The notes beneath the pieces were generated by a model that saw only the letters and a program-made list of their open reading frames with translations, made no database searches and was not told the origin of the DNA. Positions 33,137 to 43,454 of a stretch of DNA of 64,000 nt are shown one piece after another. Origin of the DNA: Kalaharituber pfeilii (Eukaryota > Ascomycota > Pezizomycetes > Pezizales > Pezizaceae). Positions within the stretch are counted from its first letter, which is position 1. Each line of letters starts with the position of its first letter. The stretch covers positions 372,001 to 436,000 of the forward strand of contig WHUZ01000039.1 of assembly GCA_015179045.1 (NCBI GenBank). The letters run 5' to 3'. The translations under genes and the position numbers were made by a program.

Positions 33137-34559
33137 CTACAAAACTTGTGAATCGTCACCTTCTGGGGACGAATCTACTTCAGTTAACTCGTCGCTATCA
33201 TCAAGTACAAAAGTAGATGCAAGGGAAGAAGAGTACGCTGTAGTTGACCCCTCAAGATCAATATTCCGACGTACGGAGTCTGAGATCAGACCTTCTGCAG
33301 TTGGCAATCTTGCGATTTTCATCTGTGAAATCTGAAGTGCAAGTCTTAACTCTGCTTCATATGCATCACTTGTACCAACTGGGAGCGGCTCCACTCGCGT
33401 AAAGCTCAATTCGCGAAGTTCTGTATTGATTTTAGTGCTCACTTCTGCTTTAACAGTGTCTATCAACAGCTTTTGTGCGATAGGTGTGTGTGCTCTAAAA
33501 GTATCGCGAATTCGCCTAAAGTCCTCTTTCATACTGTCAGATTTCATCAAGAACCAATGTTAGATATAACTTACCTCCAGCAGTATGGTATTTAAATTCA
33601 TTTCTGCTCGCTGGTATGCAAACACCTGGCCTCCATGCTTCGAGACAGTGGTACAAAGCCGTACAAACCAAGCAAATGAAGATATCATTGATTGAGTCAA
33701 AAAACTCTGGATCAACAACACCTCGCATTCTTGGTCGAGCAAAATACTTTTGATAGATCACTTCAACAATCTCTTTTGCTCGAAAACGGCCTTGCGCTGT
33801 CTATATTCCGACACAATCTGTAAGAACTCCGACATAGTATTACTTGATGATTTACTTACATTTCTAGTCTGCTCGAGGCAAGTGAATCGATCCTCCAATA
33901 GCAGCCCATGAACTTTTCGGACAATATCCTCTTTACTTAAAGTATTTATATTGTAAAGAGTAGTCACACTGGTACGGCAAGCTGTTACCAGGTGAGATCT
34001 AGTCCGTGAGTGGACTGCCTTGAGCTTGAGTCAATGTCAGCTTCCTTGTTTAGTAATCATGCATGAGTTAGGATTACGAACATGCGACTCCACCTCAGCT
34101 TTCACCCAAGCATGGATCACTAAATCGACCACGTCCACCGCAGAGAGCAATGGTCCTTGAAATAACGTGTATCTCGTAACCTCTTGTTCTGCACGGAACG
34201 TGAGGCCTCTCAAGCGCTCAGGGGTCATTAGAACACTCCGCGTTTTCCTTCTGACGTAGGGTGTCGGATTCAGAGTGTCAGTAGGAAGAGCGCTCTTTGA
34301 GTCCTCGTTTTCGACGTCTGAGTCCATGATTGGATCATCATCCTGATGAATGGGGTCAGGTAAGTTTTGCTAGCTTAAGTCTTCAGAAGAATTTCTTACT
34401 AACCTCACTATCTTCAGGCGCAAAAGAGACCATTTGGGCAATTCGCTTTACTCGCTCATCACGAGTATTCATATTTGGCCTTTTTCTGCCTACAGAGGGA
34501 CCAGCAGATCCTGAGTAGGATTGTGATTGAGTGCTTGGAAGTGTTGGCCGGGACCTCAT
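33137..34559 (-). CDS. DUF6532-like protein, five exons, intact
   Basis: Exons 34404-34559, 34078-34342, 33860-33981, 33575-33800 and 33137-33525 join with GT-AG introns into 385 aa ending at TAA. The N-terminus is disordered (SQSQSYSGSAGPSVGRKRPN). The middle reads TFRAEQEVTRYTLFQGPLLS, KEDIVRKVHGLLLEDRF, GRFRAKEIVEVIYQKYFARP and VVDPEFFDSINDIFICLVCT, then ALYHCLEAWRPG. This run resembles, from memory, the fungal domain DUF6532, whose function is unknown. The C-terminus is acidic (DSDELTEVDSSPEG). Four broken copies occur within 9 kb, so the gene behaves like a repeat; it may ride on an unrecognised transposon. Exon borders are inferred from frame and homology with those copies. Confidence 0.6.
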
Positions 34560-35302
34560 TGAGGTGAGAGTAGAAGGTACAGGAAGAGGTAGAGGTAGTG
34601 GGAGTGGTAGGCAGAGGCAGTAGTAGACGATAGAGGTTCAGAATCAAATCCGTGTGGCAAGGAATCCGCCAGATAAACGTCCACACAGAAGCAGGACTGT
34701 AACTGCACTTACAGTGAGGCAGCAAATGCTATGGGGCGCGATGAGTGAAGTGCTGTAATGATCCCTGAGCGCTTCGGAGGCCTCACGTTCCGTGCAGAAC
34801 AAGAGGTTAGAAGATACACGTTATTTCAAGGACCATTGCTCTCTGCGGTGGACGTGGTCGATTTAGTGAAGAATCTTAAATAATACATGCCCCGCGCAAA
34901 AGAAGGTGGAGTCGAATGTTCGTAACCCTAACCCATGAGCGATGAGACAGACAGGTTTTGTACCAACCCTGAAATTTGCGGGTAACTTAATTAGTAATCA
35001 TGCTAAAACCCTGCCTGAATTAACTACTGGTATACTACCAAACGTTGTTGTGGTGCTGGTTACGAGACTAGTTGTGGTGTACTAGATGCAGAATTGACAA
35101 CTAGAAATTGAGAGGCCTGTGGAGTGCGCCCACGATGTCGTACTGGGATAGAATTTTCTTGAGTAGGTAGAGGAGTGCTTTAGCTCATTTTTCGCGTTTA
35201 TTGGATGTAAATATCTCGAGAATTGAGTGTTTAACAGTCTTAAGGGTCAGTTCTCCGGGAAATTTTCAGGACTTGGCAATAATGAACACAGTTGTTAAGG
35301 CA

Positions 35303-35930
35303 ATGGGTGCCTTCCCCTAAGGATTTATGTGAAATTCAAACCCCGGCTTTGAAATAAAACCGGGGTCCGTATCCCTGTTTTATTGTTTGGTAGAATCGAA
35401 ACAATTTTTTTGAAAGAGGGGTACACCCCCCCCTCTTTCAAAATACTCACTTGAATAAACAATAAATTACAAAAGCAGTTAGTTAGAGTACACTACTGCT
35501 GAAGTAGCATAGTTTATAATAACTATACCATATAGAGGATATTTAAATTCACATTTGCATCATTTGCACCTAGTCCTGCTTGCATATGTAATATCCAGTA
35601 ATGCATTCTTATCCTCTAGCGGAAAATTTTTACTGAGAGCTCAGCCTCCTACTCTTTCGCTTTTTAGATACATTGGTACTTGACTGCTGTTTCTTAAGAC
35701 GTAGTCCGCTCTCTTGGAGCTTGAGAGCTCATGCTGTCTTTTGTAGTGGATTGACAGCTTGTTCACTGGCTTATTTAAGGTGTAAATATCTGTATAACAA
35801 AAAGTTTTCTAGATTTATTATTTTACTCACGTCCAAGTGCTTAGAGAAACTACCCCCTGCTTGCGGTGGAAATGTACCCTGGTAAAATTTGGTTTGAATT
35901 TCACATAAATCCTTAGGGGAAGGCACCCAA
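35303..35930. mobile_element. Inverted-repeat element (MITE or foldback), 628 bp
   Basis: The ends TGGGTGCCTTCCCCTAAGGA...ATTCAAACC (35303-35342) and the reverse complement at 35891-35930 match perfectly over about 40 bp. The element lies inside the broken DUF6532-like copy. It has no coding capacity, so it must have been mobilised in trans if it is a transposon. A target duplication is not obvious. Confidence 0.7.
35408..35443. other. Perfect 14-bp stem hairpin
   Basis: TTTTGAAAGAGGGG (35408-35421) and CCCCTCTTTCAAAA (35430-35443) pair perfectly around an 8-nt loop. A second short inverted repeat, CCCCGGCTTTG...AACCGGGG, lies just before it (about 35342-35368). Both are internal to the 35303-35930 element. 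Confidence 0.8.
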
Positions 35931-36096
35931 TGTATTTTTTTCCAAATCCTGAAAAAAGTTCGGGGCCTCTCTAATATTATTAAACAAGGAAGCTGACATT
36001 TTCCCAAGTTAAAGCATGAGACACTCCATTCACGATCCAGATCCCACCTGGTAACAGTTTGTCGTGTGACTACTCAAACATACATGTAAATACTCT

Positions 36097-36386
36097 TATT
36101 TACGCTTATCGATTGAGTACGTCGCTTACTGCATTGCAATAGATACAGGAACATAAAGCGACATATATAGACAACTTTTGGTGATAACGAGAAATCCTCA
36201 AGTAGAGCAAAAACCTGAAAACAACATATGCAAACCTGCTTTCTCATGTCATGACGACAGACCATGATTATGTTTCAGTGCATATGTCAGTAGGCTGTTA
36301 TAATGAAGTAAAGAGAAGTAAATCTCAAGTACAATGATGAAACAGTACGCTGCATATCAAAGCTATACGAATGATAATCCTTAACA
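36097..36386 (-). repeat. 3' LTR of the Copia element
   Basis: 290 bp, minus strand TGTTAAGGATTATCATTCGT to AAGCGTAAATA. It differs from the 5' LTR by a small number of substitutions and short gaps. Confidence 0.88.
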
Positions 36387-37497
36387 CTCCCCCACGCTGA
36401 AAATTTCCCAAATTTTCAGTGCTTGATAAAAACAAAAAAATCAATGAATTCAGAGAGTATGCTATACAGACAAACCAAGACTTCGAGTAAATTTCTCAAA
36501 CAAAGCAGTCGGAATGTCGCCTTCGTCGGAGCATGAGAGTACCAGGCTCGAATACTCGTCATGCACAACTTCATATTCTTTCTTCCAATCCTCCTAATCT
36601 TTCCGGCTTTTCAGATACTGTTAATAATGGTGATGGTAATGAAGATTTAACTATAGGACTACTAATGTTGCGCTCTATTTCTGATTCTTCTCCTTTAGCT
36701 TGGTATATTGATTCTGGTGAAACCCATCATGTCTGTTCACAATCATCTTTGTTTTCGAAAGTTTCCATGTTTTCTGAAGAAGAACAAAAACTGTATATGA
36801 GAGATAACCATGCAATTTCTGCCTGTGGGTCTGGGACTGTTATTTTGATAGGGAAATCAATCTCCGGACAGGAACTGACACTACAGCTTGATGGAGTCAT
36901 ACATGCACCACAACTTGGAACGAACGTCATCTCAGTCAGTCAACTAATTCGGGTTGGGTTTTCGGTAATACACAAGGATGCTTCATCTCAATACAGGACT
37001 CTGAAACATATGCTTGAATAGGCGTAGATAATGATCCAAAAATCGCTGCCAGTGCTTTCTTTGATCGCCTGTCATAATCGTCTAATTTTGACTGAAGAGC
37101 TCCATCTGTGATACTGCTGGGCTGTTCTGACTCTCGTATGGTCTCTGAGATCTGAGTTCCTGGTATCTGTGCCTCTGGGAAGAGAGAATCATCATCATCT
37201 TTATTCGTAGTTACCGGTACTGTTGGTGGGTGTCTTTGCTGTACTGCTGGAGTTGCTGTATTCAAGAATGGAGAGCGAGAAGCTTCTGGAAGGCAGAGTG
37301 CGAGCAAGAGTGAGTAACGGATGCGTGCGCAATGTGAGAGGCGGAAGGTAAAGTGCGAGCGCAGTGCGAGAGGCGGAGGATAAAGTGCAAGCGCAGTGCG
37401 AAACTCGAATAAAGAGTTCGTGAGTTTTCGGTGTAGCGAGAGAAAGGTAGAAAGCGCAGTATGAAAGGGTTATGGCCGAAGGACCGGGCTCATAACC

Positions 37498-37778
37498 TTT
37501 TTGCGCTTATTGAATTGAGTACGTCGCTTACTGCATTGCAATAGATACAGGAACATAAAGCGACATATATAGACAACTTTTGGTGATAACGAGAAATCCT
37601 CAAGTAGAGCAAAAACCCGAAAACAACCTGCTTTCTCATGTCATGACGACAGACCATGATTATGTTTCAGTGCATATGTCAGTAGGCTGTCATGATGAAG
37701 TAAAGAGAAGTAAATCTCAAGTATAATGATGAAACAGTACGCTGCATATCAAAGCTATACGAATGATAATCCTTAACA
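37498..37778 (-). repeat. 5' LTR of the Copia element
   Basis: 281 bp, same start TGTTAAGGATTATCATTCGT on the minus strand, ending AAGCGCAAAAA next to the primer-binding site. Confidence 0.88.
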
Positions 37779-37869
37779 ACTCTGAGTAAAGACGATATCG
37801 CTCGGAGGGTTGCGTAGCTGACATCGGGAGATCGTTGAGCAGTCAAGGGATGTAAGTAAAACCCCCTCA

Positions 37870-38105
37870 AGTATTAGCCGATCTGGAGCAAAAGAGATCG
37901 CCGAGGTGATCTTCCAAACCTATATCTCTTGGCTGAGAATGCAAGATGTTGATCCACAGTTTTTCAACTCAATCAATGACATCTTCAATTGCTTGGCGTG
38001 TACGGAGTACTGCTCTGCACCATTAATGGGAATCTGGGCGACGGGAAGTCATCCAATGACAATCCCAAGATTGCCGACCGCTGACACTCCGAATACAGGT
38101 GATCC
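37870..38105 (+). pseudogene. Fragment of the DUF6532-like gene
   Basis: The plus strand reads AKEIAEVIFQTYISWLRMQD, VDPQFFNSINDIFNCLACT, then after a frameshift IPRLPTADTPN. These align with AKEIVEVIYQKYFARPRMRG, VDPEFFDSINDIFICLVCT and IARLPTAEGLI of the intact gene at 33137-34559, with the part between deleted. Confidence 0.65.
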
Positions 38106-38322
38106 TGGCTATAATGAAACTCTTGTGAAAACCTGGCTATATGATGGGCGAGATCGTTTGTGCACACAGCTAAAGCACCCTGGCTATAGTGAAATACGGG
38201 GGGGGGTGGCCTTAGTACTGCCTTATGTAATAGGCTTATGATTTAATTCGATATCTCAGTACAAAAAATTTTTTGAGAGTGCTTCTAGCACTACCAGTGA
38301 GATCTGTGTACACGCATAAGTG

Positions 38323-40919
38323 CTAAGACTCAGAGGAGGTGGAAGGCTTAGGATGTTGAAGCCAATTGTTAAGGGTTTGCTGCTTTTTATTTGCTTTAAC
38401 ATGTTTTTTCAAAGAGCGCTGTGTACTGTGTTCTACCGGGATATTGCGCATAACCGGGATATTGCGCATTTTCGGGTGACTAATAAATGACTTGTCAAAA
38501 TTCAACGACTTGTTCAATTGACTTCAAATTAAATATAATGCATCTAGATACATGTAGAAACCCATTTCAGACCTCGTTTAAGCACACAGAAATTTTTCAG
38601 GTGGGGTGATTTTGGTAACATACCTATCTGGGAAGGACAGACACTTGAAGGTCTAACTTTTGCAGAATCATTTCCTAAGTCTCACAGCCATTGTGGTAGA
38701 TGCTCTTGTGGGTCTAGATAGTGGGTGCGAAGTAGGAAGAGCTGGCATCTTGTGGGCGGAAGTGGTGTCTGAATAACAATAGTATCCAAAGTGGTTTCTG
38801 AGGCAGCATCAGATGTTTCAAAGTCATCTGTATTAGACCAGGCTTCTGGTGACTCTGAAGCAATTCTAGCTTGTTTGCGAGAACGTTGGGATAGTTGATG
38901 CTTGTTTTTGGCCTGTGGTTGCTGTGACTTCGGCTTGGATGTTCTCTTTTTTTTCGGTTTTTGCTTCTTTTGCTCCTCCATCTCTAGCTGCTTCTTGAGC
39001 CTGATAATATCCTTTCCAGTAATGGGCCCAATGACTGGAAGACGTTTTTGGTCCTTTGTCTTGAGTTTTTACTACGCCTCTTGAGTTACATATTGATATC
39101 TCTCTCAATATCAACCTCAGTCATTGCTCCTAATGCTGCTGATGAGAGTTTAAGAAATAACTTTTTGATTTCTGACTGAGAGGCATTTGGAAGTCGTTGA
39201 ATGAAGCGAATGGTATGCCTTTTGAGTGCTCTTGGTGTTCTAGAAGTATAGACACTATGGGAGGATATTGGACGTACTGGAGAGAGGTATTTTTTGATAG
39301 CTATATGTTGCATATTGCCAAGGGGGATTCTATAGTTGCTAGGATATATTCCAGTCCCTGCCCATCCAGACTTGATATTCTGCTCCGTAAAGGCGCGCTC
39401 TCGAGCTGTCTTAAGCATTGGCCAAAAATTTCCTTTTCTAACAATATCAAAATTCTCTCTAGTAAAGGTATCCACCTCTTGACTATAGGCATGTTGTAGA
39501 GGTGCAAATAACCCAACATCTAAAGGCTGTAGAAGATGCGTTGAGTGTGGAGGAAGACAAAACACTAACATATCATGCTCCAGACACCATGAAAGAAATT
39601 CCCAAGAGCAATGAGAGGCATGTCCATCTAGAAACAATACAAGATGATGAGTTTTTTTAGACAATTTCATTGCTAGGGGGTAAAAATGATTCTGCAAATA
39701 GTCTTAACCGATTTTATTATCTGTCTATCCCTTAGATGAGTGGTTAAATCTTGCTTCCTTATCCTCTGGAGTTATACCTGCATACTATCCTGCTACATGA
39801 GTTTTTCCTTTATATATAATATATGCAGGTAATACTTTACCGGCTGCATTAATTGTCTCAATATCTGTAATTGTTTCTCTGTTTCCATCCACCCTCTTTC
39901 GCACATGCTTTCTCCCAGCTCTACAAATCACTTTGCATTCGCTTCCTCTTCCTAACATAAATCCTTTCTCATCCATATTCTATATATTCTCTGTGGGTAT
40001 CTTATTCCTTGCTATCACTTTTTGCGCTGCCTGAATAAACCTTTTTACCACTTCTGGATTATTTGCTGCTGTCAGCTGGCACTCCTAAGCTGTTGCTAAC
40101 TTCTGCTTGACCTCTAGGTGTCTTTTTACAAACCTGCATACCTAATTTTTACCTAAATCTTGCTTAATACCCCTCTTACATTTAATTATTAAACTAGTAG
40201 CAATCTCTCTGAAAGTTTCTATCTCAATAGGAAATCCCATATCATCCATTCGCTCAAGATATCTTACCACTGCCTTCTCCTGCTCTTTATCTAGGTGCTG
40301 CTGACTCTCATGACTAGCTTTACAAGTAGTAGTCTTCCCCTTATATCTATTCCTCACTGTAGCTTCAGCTAGTCCTAAAAAGTCTGCTGCTCTCTGAACT
40401 GACTTGAACTTACCATCTTTGAGGCCCTTAATAGCCTCCTGAATTTTCGCTTCTTGATCTTTTGCCATGGCTGGGTTCTATAGACCTCCGGGAATGATTG
40501 TTGTTGTGTTGCTGTGCCCCACAATGCCCCGCAACTGTAGTGTTATCAAGTAAATGCGCTAGCACACTAGCGCCACGCTAGTGCGCAACATCCCGGTCGT
40601 GCGCAATATCCCGGTAGAACATAGTATAGGTAAGAGAGTGTGCTAGATCTGAAATATTGATTTCACTTGAACCAGGTACAGCAGGTAAGGTAGATAATTT
40701 GCAGAAGTCTTCTAAAGTCATTTCTCTGAGCGCTTTCCCACTTCCTGGCGAGCATGACACATCTTCCATTCCTCTAGAGCTGGGCGCCCAAAGCAGCGGC
40801 GTTGAGGAGACATGATATTGACACTCTGGTAAGGAATTGAATTGGTAAGTAATTGAATTCACACTTGAGATCTGAATATCATACACTGAAAATTTCCGTA
40901 TTTGACTTTTTTTTTTCAC
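38323..40919 (-). pseudogene. Unknown ORF interrupted by the Pogo element
   Basis: The minus-strand frame at 40919-40625 (LREMTLEDFCKLSTLPAVPG; INISDLAHSLTY) continues in the same frame at 38425-38323 (QRSLKKHVKANKKQQTLNNW, ending at TAG) once the Pogo element and one TA are removed. This shows a coding sequence was open when the transposon inserted. The segment QQTLNNWL weakly recalls a PCNA-binding motif. The N-terminal part and any introns are undefined, and the family is not recognised. It may itself belong to another transposon. Confidence 0.45.
38426..40624 (-). mobile_element. Fot1/Pogo-type DNA transposon, dead
   Basis: A 2199-bp element with TA on both sides (38424-38425 and 40625-40626) and terminal inverted repeats CTRTGTTCTACCGGGATATT. 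Each end contains two copies of ACCGGGATRTTGCGCA in tandem. The minus-strand transposase is broken into pieces: N-terminal helix-turn-helix (40142-40468: FKSVQRAADFLGLAEATVRN) with a CENP-B-type second domain, first catalytic Asp in DEKGFMLG (39785-39976), then LFLDGHASHCS and PPHSTHLLQPLDVGLF (39086-39697) giving the second and third catalytic Asp. A basic C-terminal tail follows (38682-38981). Stops and frameshifts between them mean no functional transposase. Confidence 0.88.
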
Positions 40920-40976
40920 CCCAGCCTAGATTGGGGGCCAGCGCGTGACCCCTCGTTATAATGAAAACTGGCTATG

Positions 40977-41804
40977 CAGTCTACCCTTGCTATACCGGAT
41001 CGCTGAAATTTCGCAATTTTCGTCCGGTATAGCAAGGTTCCGATATAGAATAAAATGCTTGGTAGACAGGGTGGTGATAAAATTTCGCAAATCTAAATAC
41101 CTAATTACTGAAATAGGAAATGAACGAAGTAAACATCAACTTGTTTACATATCTAGCCAAATACATCACTATGTGTTACTCACAAATATCTAGAAAACAT
41201 CGGGCCTTAAGTGTGCTTTACAAGCATCAAATATGTAAATGTTGCCTGGAACCAAAGTATGCTAAAGGAAAGTTAAGTGAGTTTGGTAAACATTTCTGAG
41301 ATACATGGTAAGATTACTGTACTGCAACTTAGCTGTGATATTCTAAGTATCTAACCTATTATTTAAGGCTGATCAGTAGCTGTATCTACTTTGTCAGATA
41401 TCTTGAAACAAAGTGATAAGTGCTTAACAATTAATCTCAGAAATGATAGTACATGGAAAATGAAGCAACGAAGTGCCCAGTTTCCATTACTTGAACAACA
41501 TTGTAGCAAGTGATGGTAGCAGCGGTAGCAGCGGCAGCAGCGGCAGTAGCGGAAGCAGTGGCAGCAGTGGTAGCAGCAGCCAAGTGTGAAGTGGGGTAGT
41601 TTAAGATGTATTAGTATTAGTGTATCCAGTATAGCAAATATTATTTGTATGGAGACAGGGGGGTACTTGTCCGGAGGTTTCTGTCCGGTCCGAATTGTTA
41701 GGGCGTCCGGTATAGTAAGGGCGATTTGTATGAGGAACGGATGTCGCCATCCGGTATAACAAGGTTTCCGGTATAGCGAGGTCTGGTATAGCAAGGGTAG
41801 ACTG
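40977..41804. mobile_element. Non-autonomous TIR element with subterminal repeats, 828 bp
   Basis: The ends CAGTCTACCCTTGCTATACC (40977-40996) and their reverse complement at 41785-41804 match perfectly over 20 bp. TA follows the right end; the left has TG, one base changed. The motif CCGGTATAGCAAGG or close variants recurs about five times near the two ends. A GCA/GGT-rich microsatellite is at 41515-41585. No transposase is encoded, so it is probably a Tc1/mariner or Pogo MITE. Confidence 0.75.
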
Positions 41805-41944
41805 TAGTGAAAAAAACCGGTCAGATTCTTGGCCTTCGTTATAGCCAGGGTGATCTGTGCCGCCATCTCGACTGCAGATCCCCTACGTCGGAATATCGAC
41901 CTACAGGGGTCAATACGGTGTGCTCTTCCTCACTTGCTATCTAT

Positions 41945-42110
41945 CATACCTTCATTCTGGTTGACAGCGATGAGTTGACTGAGGCAGATCCATCCCCCGA
42001 AATTGGAGACTCGCAAATCTCCTAACTCTGTCTCGGTGTCCTTGGCACCCTTGCTCTGCGGTCGATCCTGCTCTCTAGTTAGTAGTATCTTAAACATATA
42101 ACAGATTAAT
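41945..42110 (+). repeat. 3'-end fragment of the DUF6532-like gene (right-hand partner inverted at 42530)
   Basis: The plus strand reads DSDELTEADPSPEIGDSQIS then stop, matching the C-terminus of the intact gene (DSDELTEVDSSPEGDDSQ). The same DNA occurs inverted at about 42530-42690 (minus: GCGATGAATTGACTGAGG), including about 100 bp beyond the stop, so the two make an inverted repeat with a loop of about 420 bp. Confidence 0.6.
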
Positions 42111-42529
42111 CTGTCATATTCTTCATATATTATCTTTTTTTTTCATCTTCAGTCTGTGATGTCGATGTAGTGCGTTTTATCACTGAATCATAGCAGGTTG
42201 AGAATGGTCTCTAGAGTGAGATTATACGATGGAAGCAGTCCTGCAAGTGGTTCATGATGATGTCATCATAGAAGAGAGATTGTAGTGTGTCCATAAGCCG
42301 ATCATATATGCCATGATTCGAGCGATGTAGGATTCTAACTGTTCCTCCTCCTTAAGTCTCACTTGATAGAACTACTCTCAGATGTATGTAGAGCCAGTTT
42401 ATTCCACGTATACAGGATAAGGATTTACCAATTCCAGCTTAGGATGCACACTAACGAAGAAAAAAGAGAATATATGAATGGTATAGGAATATAAGTGAAA
42501 TGAACAGAAAAAAATAGGAATAGAATAAT

Positions 42530-42690
42530 TTAACAATTAATCTGTAATCTGTTCAAGGCGCTGCTAGCTAGAGAACATGCTCTACTGCAGATCAGGAACA
42601 CCAAGGACACCAAAACAGACCTAGGAGATGTGCGAGTCTCCAATTTTGGGGGGATGGGTCTTCCTCAGTCAATTCATCGCTATCATGCGA
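42530..42690 (-). repeat. Inverted fragment of the DUF6532-like 3' end
   Basis: Minus-strand DSDELTEEDPSP followed by the same downstream sequence as 41945-42110 (CTGTTTTGGTGTCCTTGG against CTGTCTCGGTGTCCTTGG). It ends where a partial LTR begins. Confidence 0.55.
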
Positions 42691-42906
42691 CATATATAGC
42701 CAACTTCAGTGGAAAGCGAAGAATCGCAGTTTGGACAAAAAATCTTAAAAACAAGCCAAGGAAACCTGATATCTCGGAGGATGACGAGAGACCATAAACA
42801 TACTTCCGCGCATACGACGGTGCACTGTCATGGCTCAAGTAGATCTCAAGTATAATGACAGAACAATACATTGCACATTAGAGTTGCAAGACGACAATCC
42901 TCAACA
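42688..42906 (-). repeat. Truncated Copia-type LTR
   Basis: The minus strand starts TGTTGAGGATTGTCGTCTTG and shares GCGACATATATAG and AGTAGATCTCAAGTATAATG-type segments with the Copia LTRs at 36097 and 37498, but is clearly more diverged and lacks the far end. It is a separate, older LTR. Confidence 0.6.
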
Positions 42907-43017
42907 CTTTCGCACGTGAACCCAAGATGCAAGCCGGGACCGCGTGAGTTAGCCATCCACTCGACGTATCCATCTATAGGCGCAATATTTTAAAAAACGT
43001 TTTTATGCCCTTGAAAG

Positions 43018-43345
43018 TCATGCAATTGAGCGTAATTTTATACAGCGTGTAAGTTGAATCCATGGTGGGAACGTAGTCGACGGTAAATTGCTATATGTGG
43101 TGTGTGAGCGAAATTCAACCATGTGAGTTGAATTCAATGCTGTGTAAATGAAATTCGGCGGCGCGGATGGTAGTTTACAGGCTCTAGATTTGGATTCCAT
43201 AGCAGGAATGTGGTCGCGGGAATTCTAGATAGCGTACGAGCTGGGTTCGGCGGCAACGACACAGGTGAGGGAAAAATTGCAGTGTACAGTAGGAGTTGAA
43301 TTCAGCGGTACGGTGGAGAGACAGTAACTTACACCACGTGCGCGA
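43018..43345. repeat. Degenerate repeat tract
   Basis: Irregularly spaced copies of GAAATTCGGCGG/GTTGAATTCAGCGG-like words (for example at 43105, 43125, 43148, 43238 and 43297). Spacing is not constant, so I do not call a clean tandem array. Confidence 0.35.
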
Positions 43346-43454
43346 CTTGCATTATTGCGTGCCATAGAGGTATAGGACCATGAGCGACGAGATACGCGCG
43401 CAATGGTCAGGCCATCGCACGAAGGTGAAAAAAAATAAAAATAAAAATAAAAAA

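Larger units (their letters stand above)
34757..36080 (+). pseudogene. Inverted, interrupted copy of the DUF6532-like gene
   Basis: The plus strand at 34757-34936 reads GGLTFRAEQEVRRYTLFQGP and SAVDVVDLV, the reverse complement of 34118-34230 on the intact gene. After about 1.03 kb of inserted DNA the homology resumes at 35965-36080 (AAACAAGGAAGCTGACATT; CACCTGGTAACAG), the reverse complement of 33955-34070. Together the two genes form a large inverted repeat around 34240-34757. Confidence 0.65.
36097..37778 (-). mobile_element. Copia (Ty1) retrotransposon, internally deleted and inverted
   Basis: Two similar LTRs (36097-36386, 290 bp; 37498-37778, 281 bp) are bounded by 5-bp target repeats ACTCT (36092-36096 and 37779-37783). 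On the minus strand the primer-binding site GGTTATGAGCCCGG (37484-37497) follows the 5' LTR, and a polypurine tract GTGGGGGAG (36387-36395) precedes the 3' LTR. The leader holds about three 32-bp repeats (37337-37425). Minus-strand gag (ALAAIFGSLSTPIQAYV, around 37000-37080) and the pol C-terminus (GDIPTALFEKFTRSLGLSV then stop, 36462-36527) remain. Between them the protease segment (AWYIDSGETHHVC; HAPQLGTNVISVSQL, 36533-36980) is on the opposite strand. RT, integrase and RNase H are missing, so it cannot move unaided. Confidence 0.88.

Noticed and set aside
38090..38215. Possible mariner-type end around CCTGGCTATAATGAAA/CTGGCTATAGTGAAATACGG
   Set aside because: Similar words occur near 40955 and 41830, but I could not pair two ends or a TA duplication.
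41363..41866. 167-codon minus-strand frame
   Set aside because: Largely a GCA/GGT microsatellite within a non-coding TIR element.
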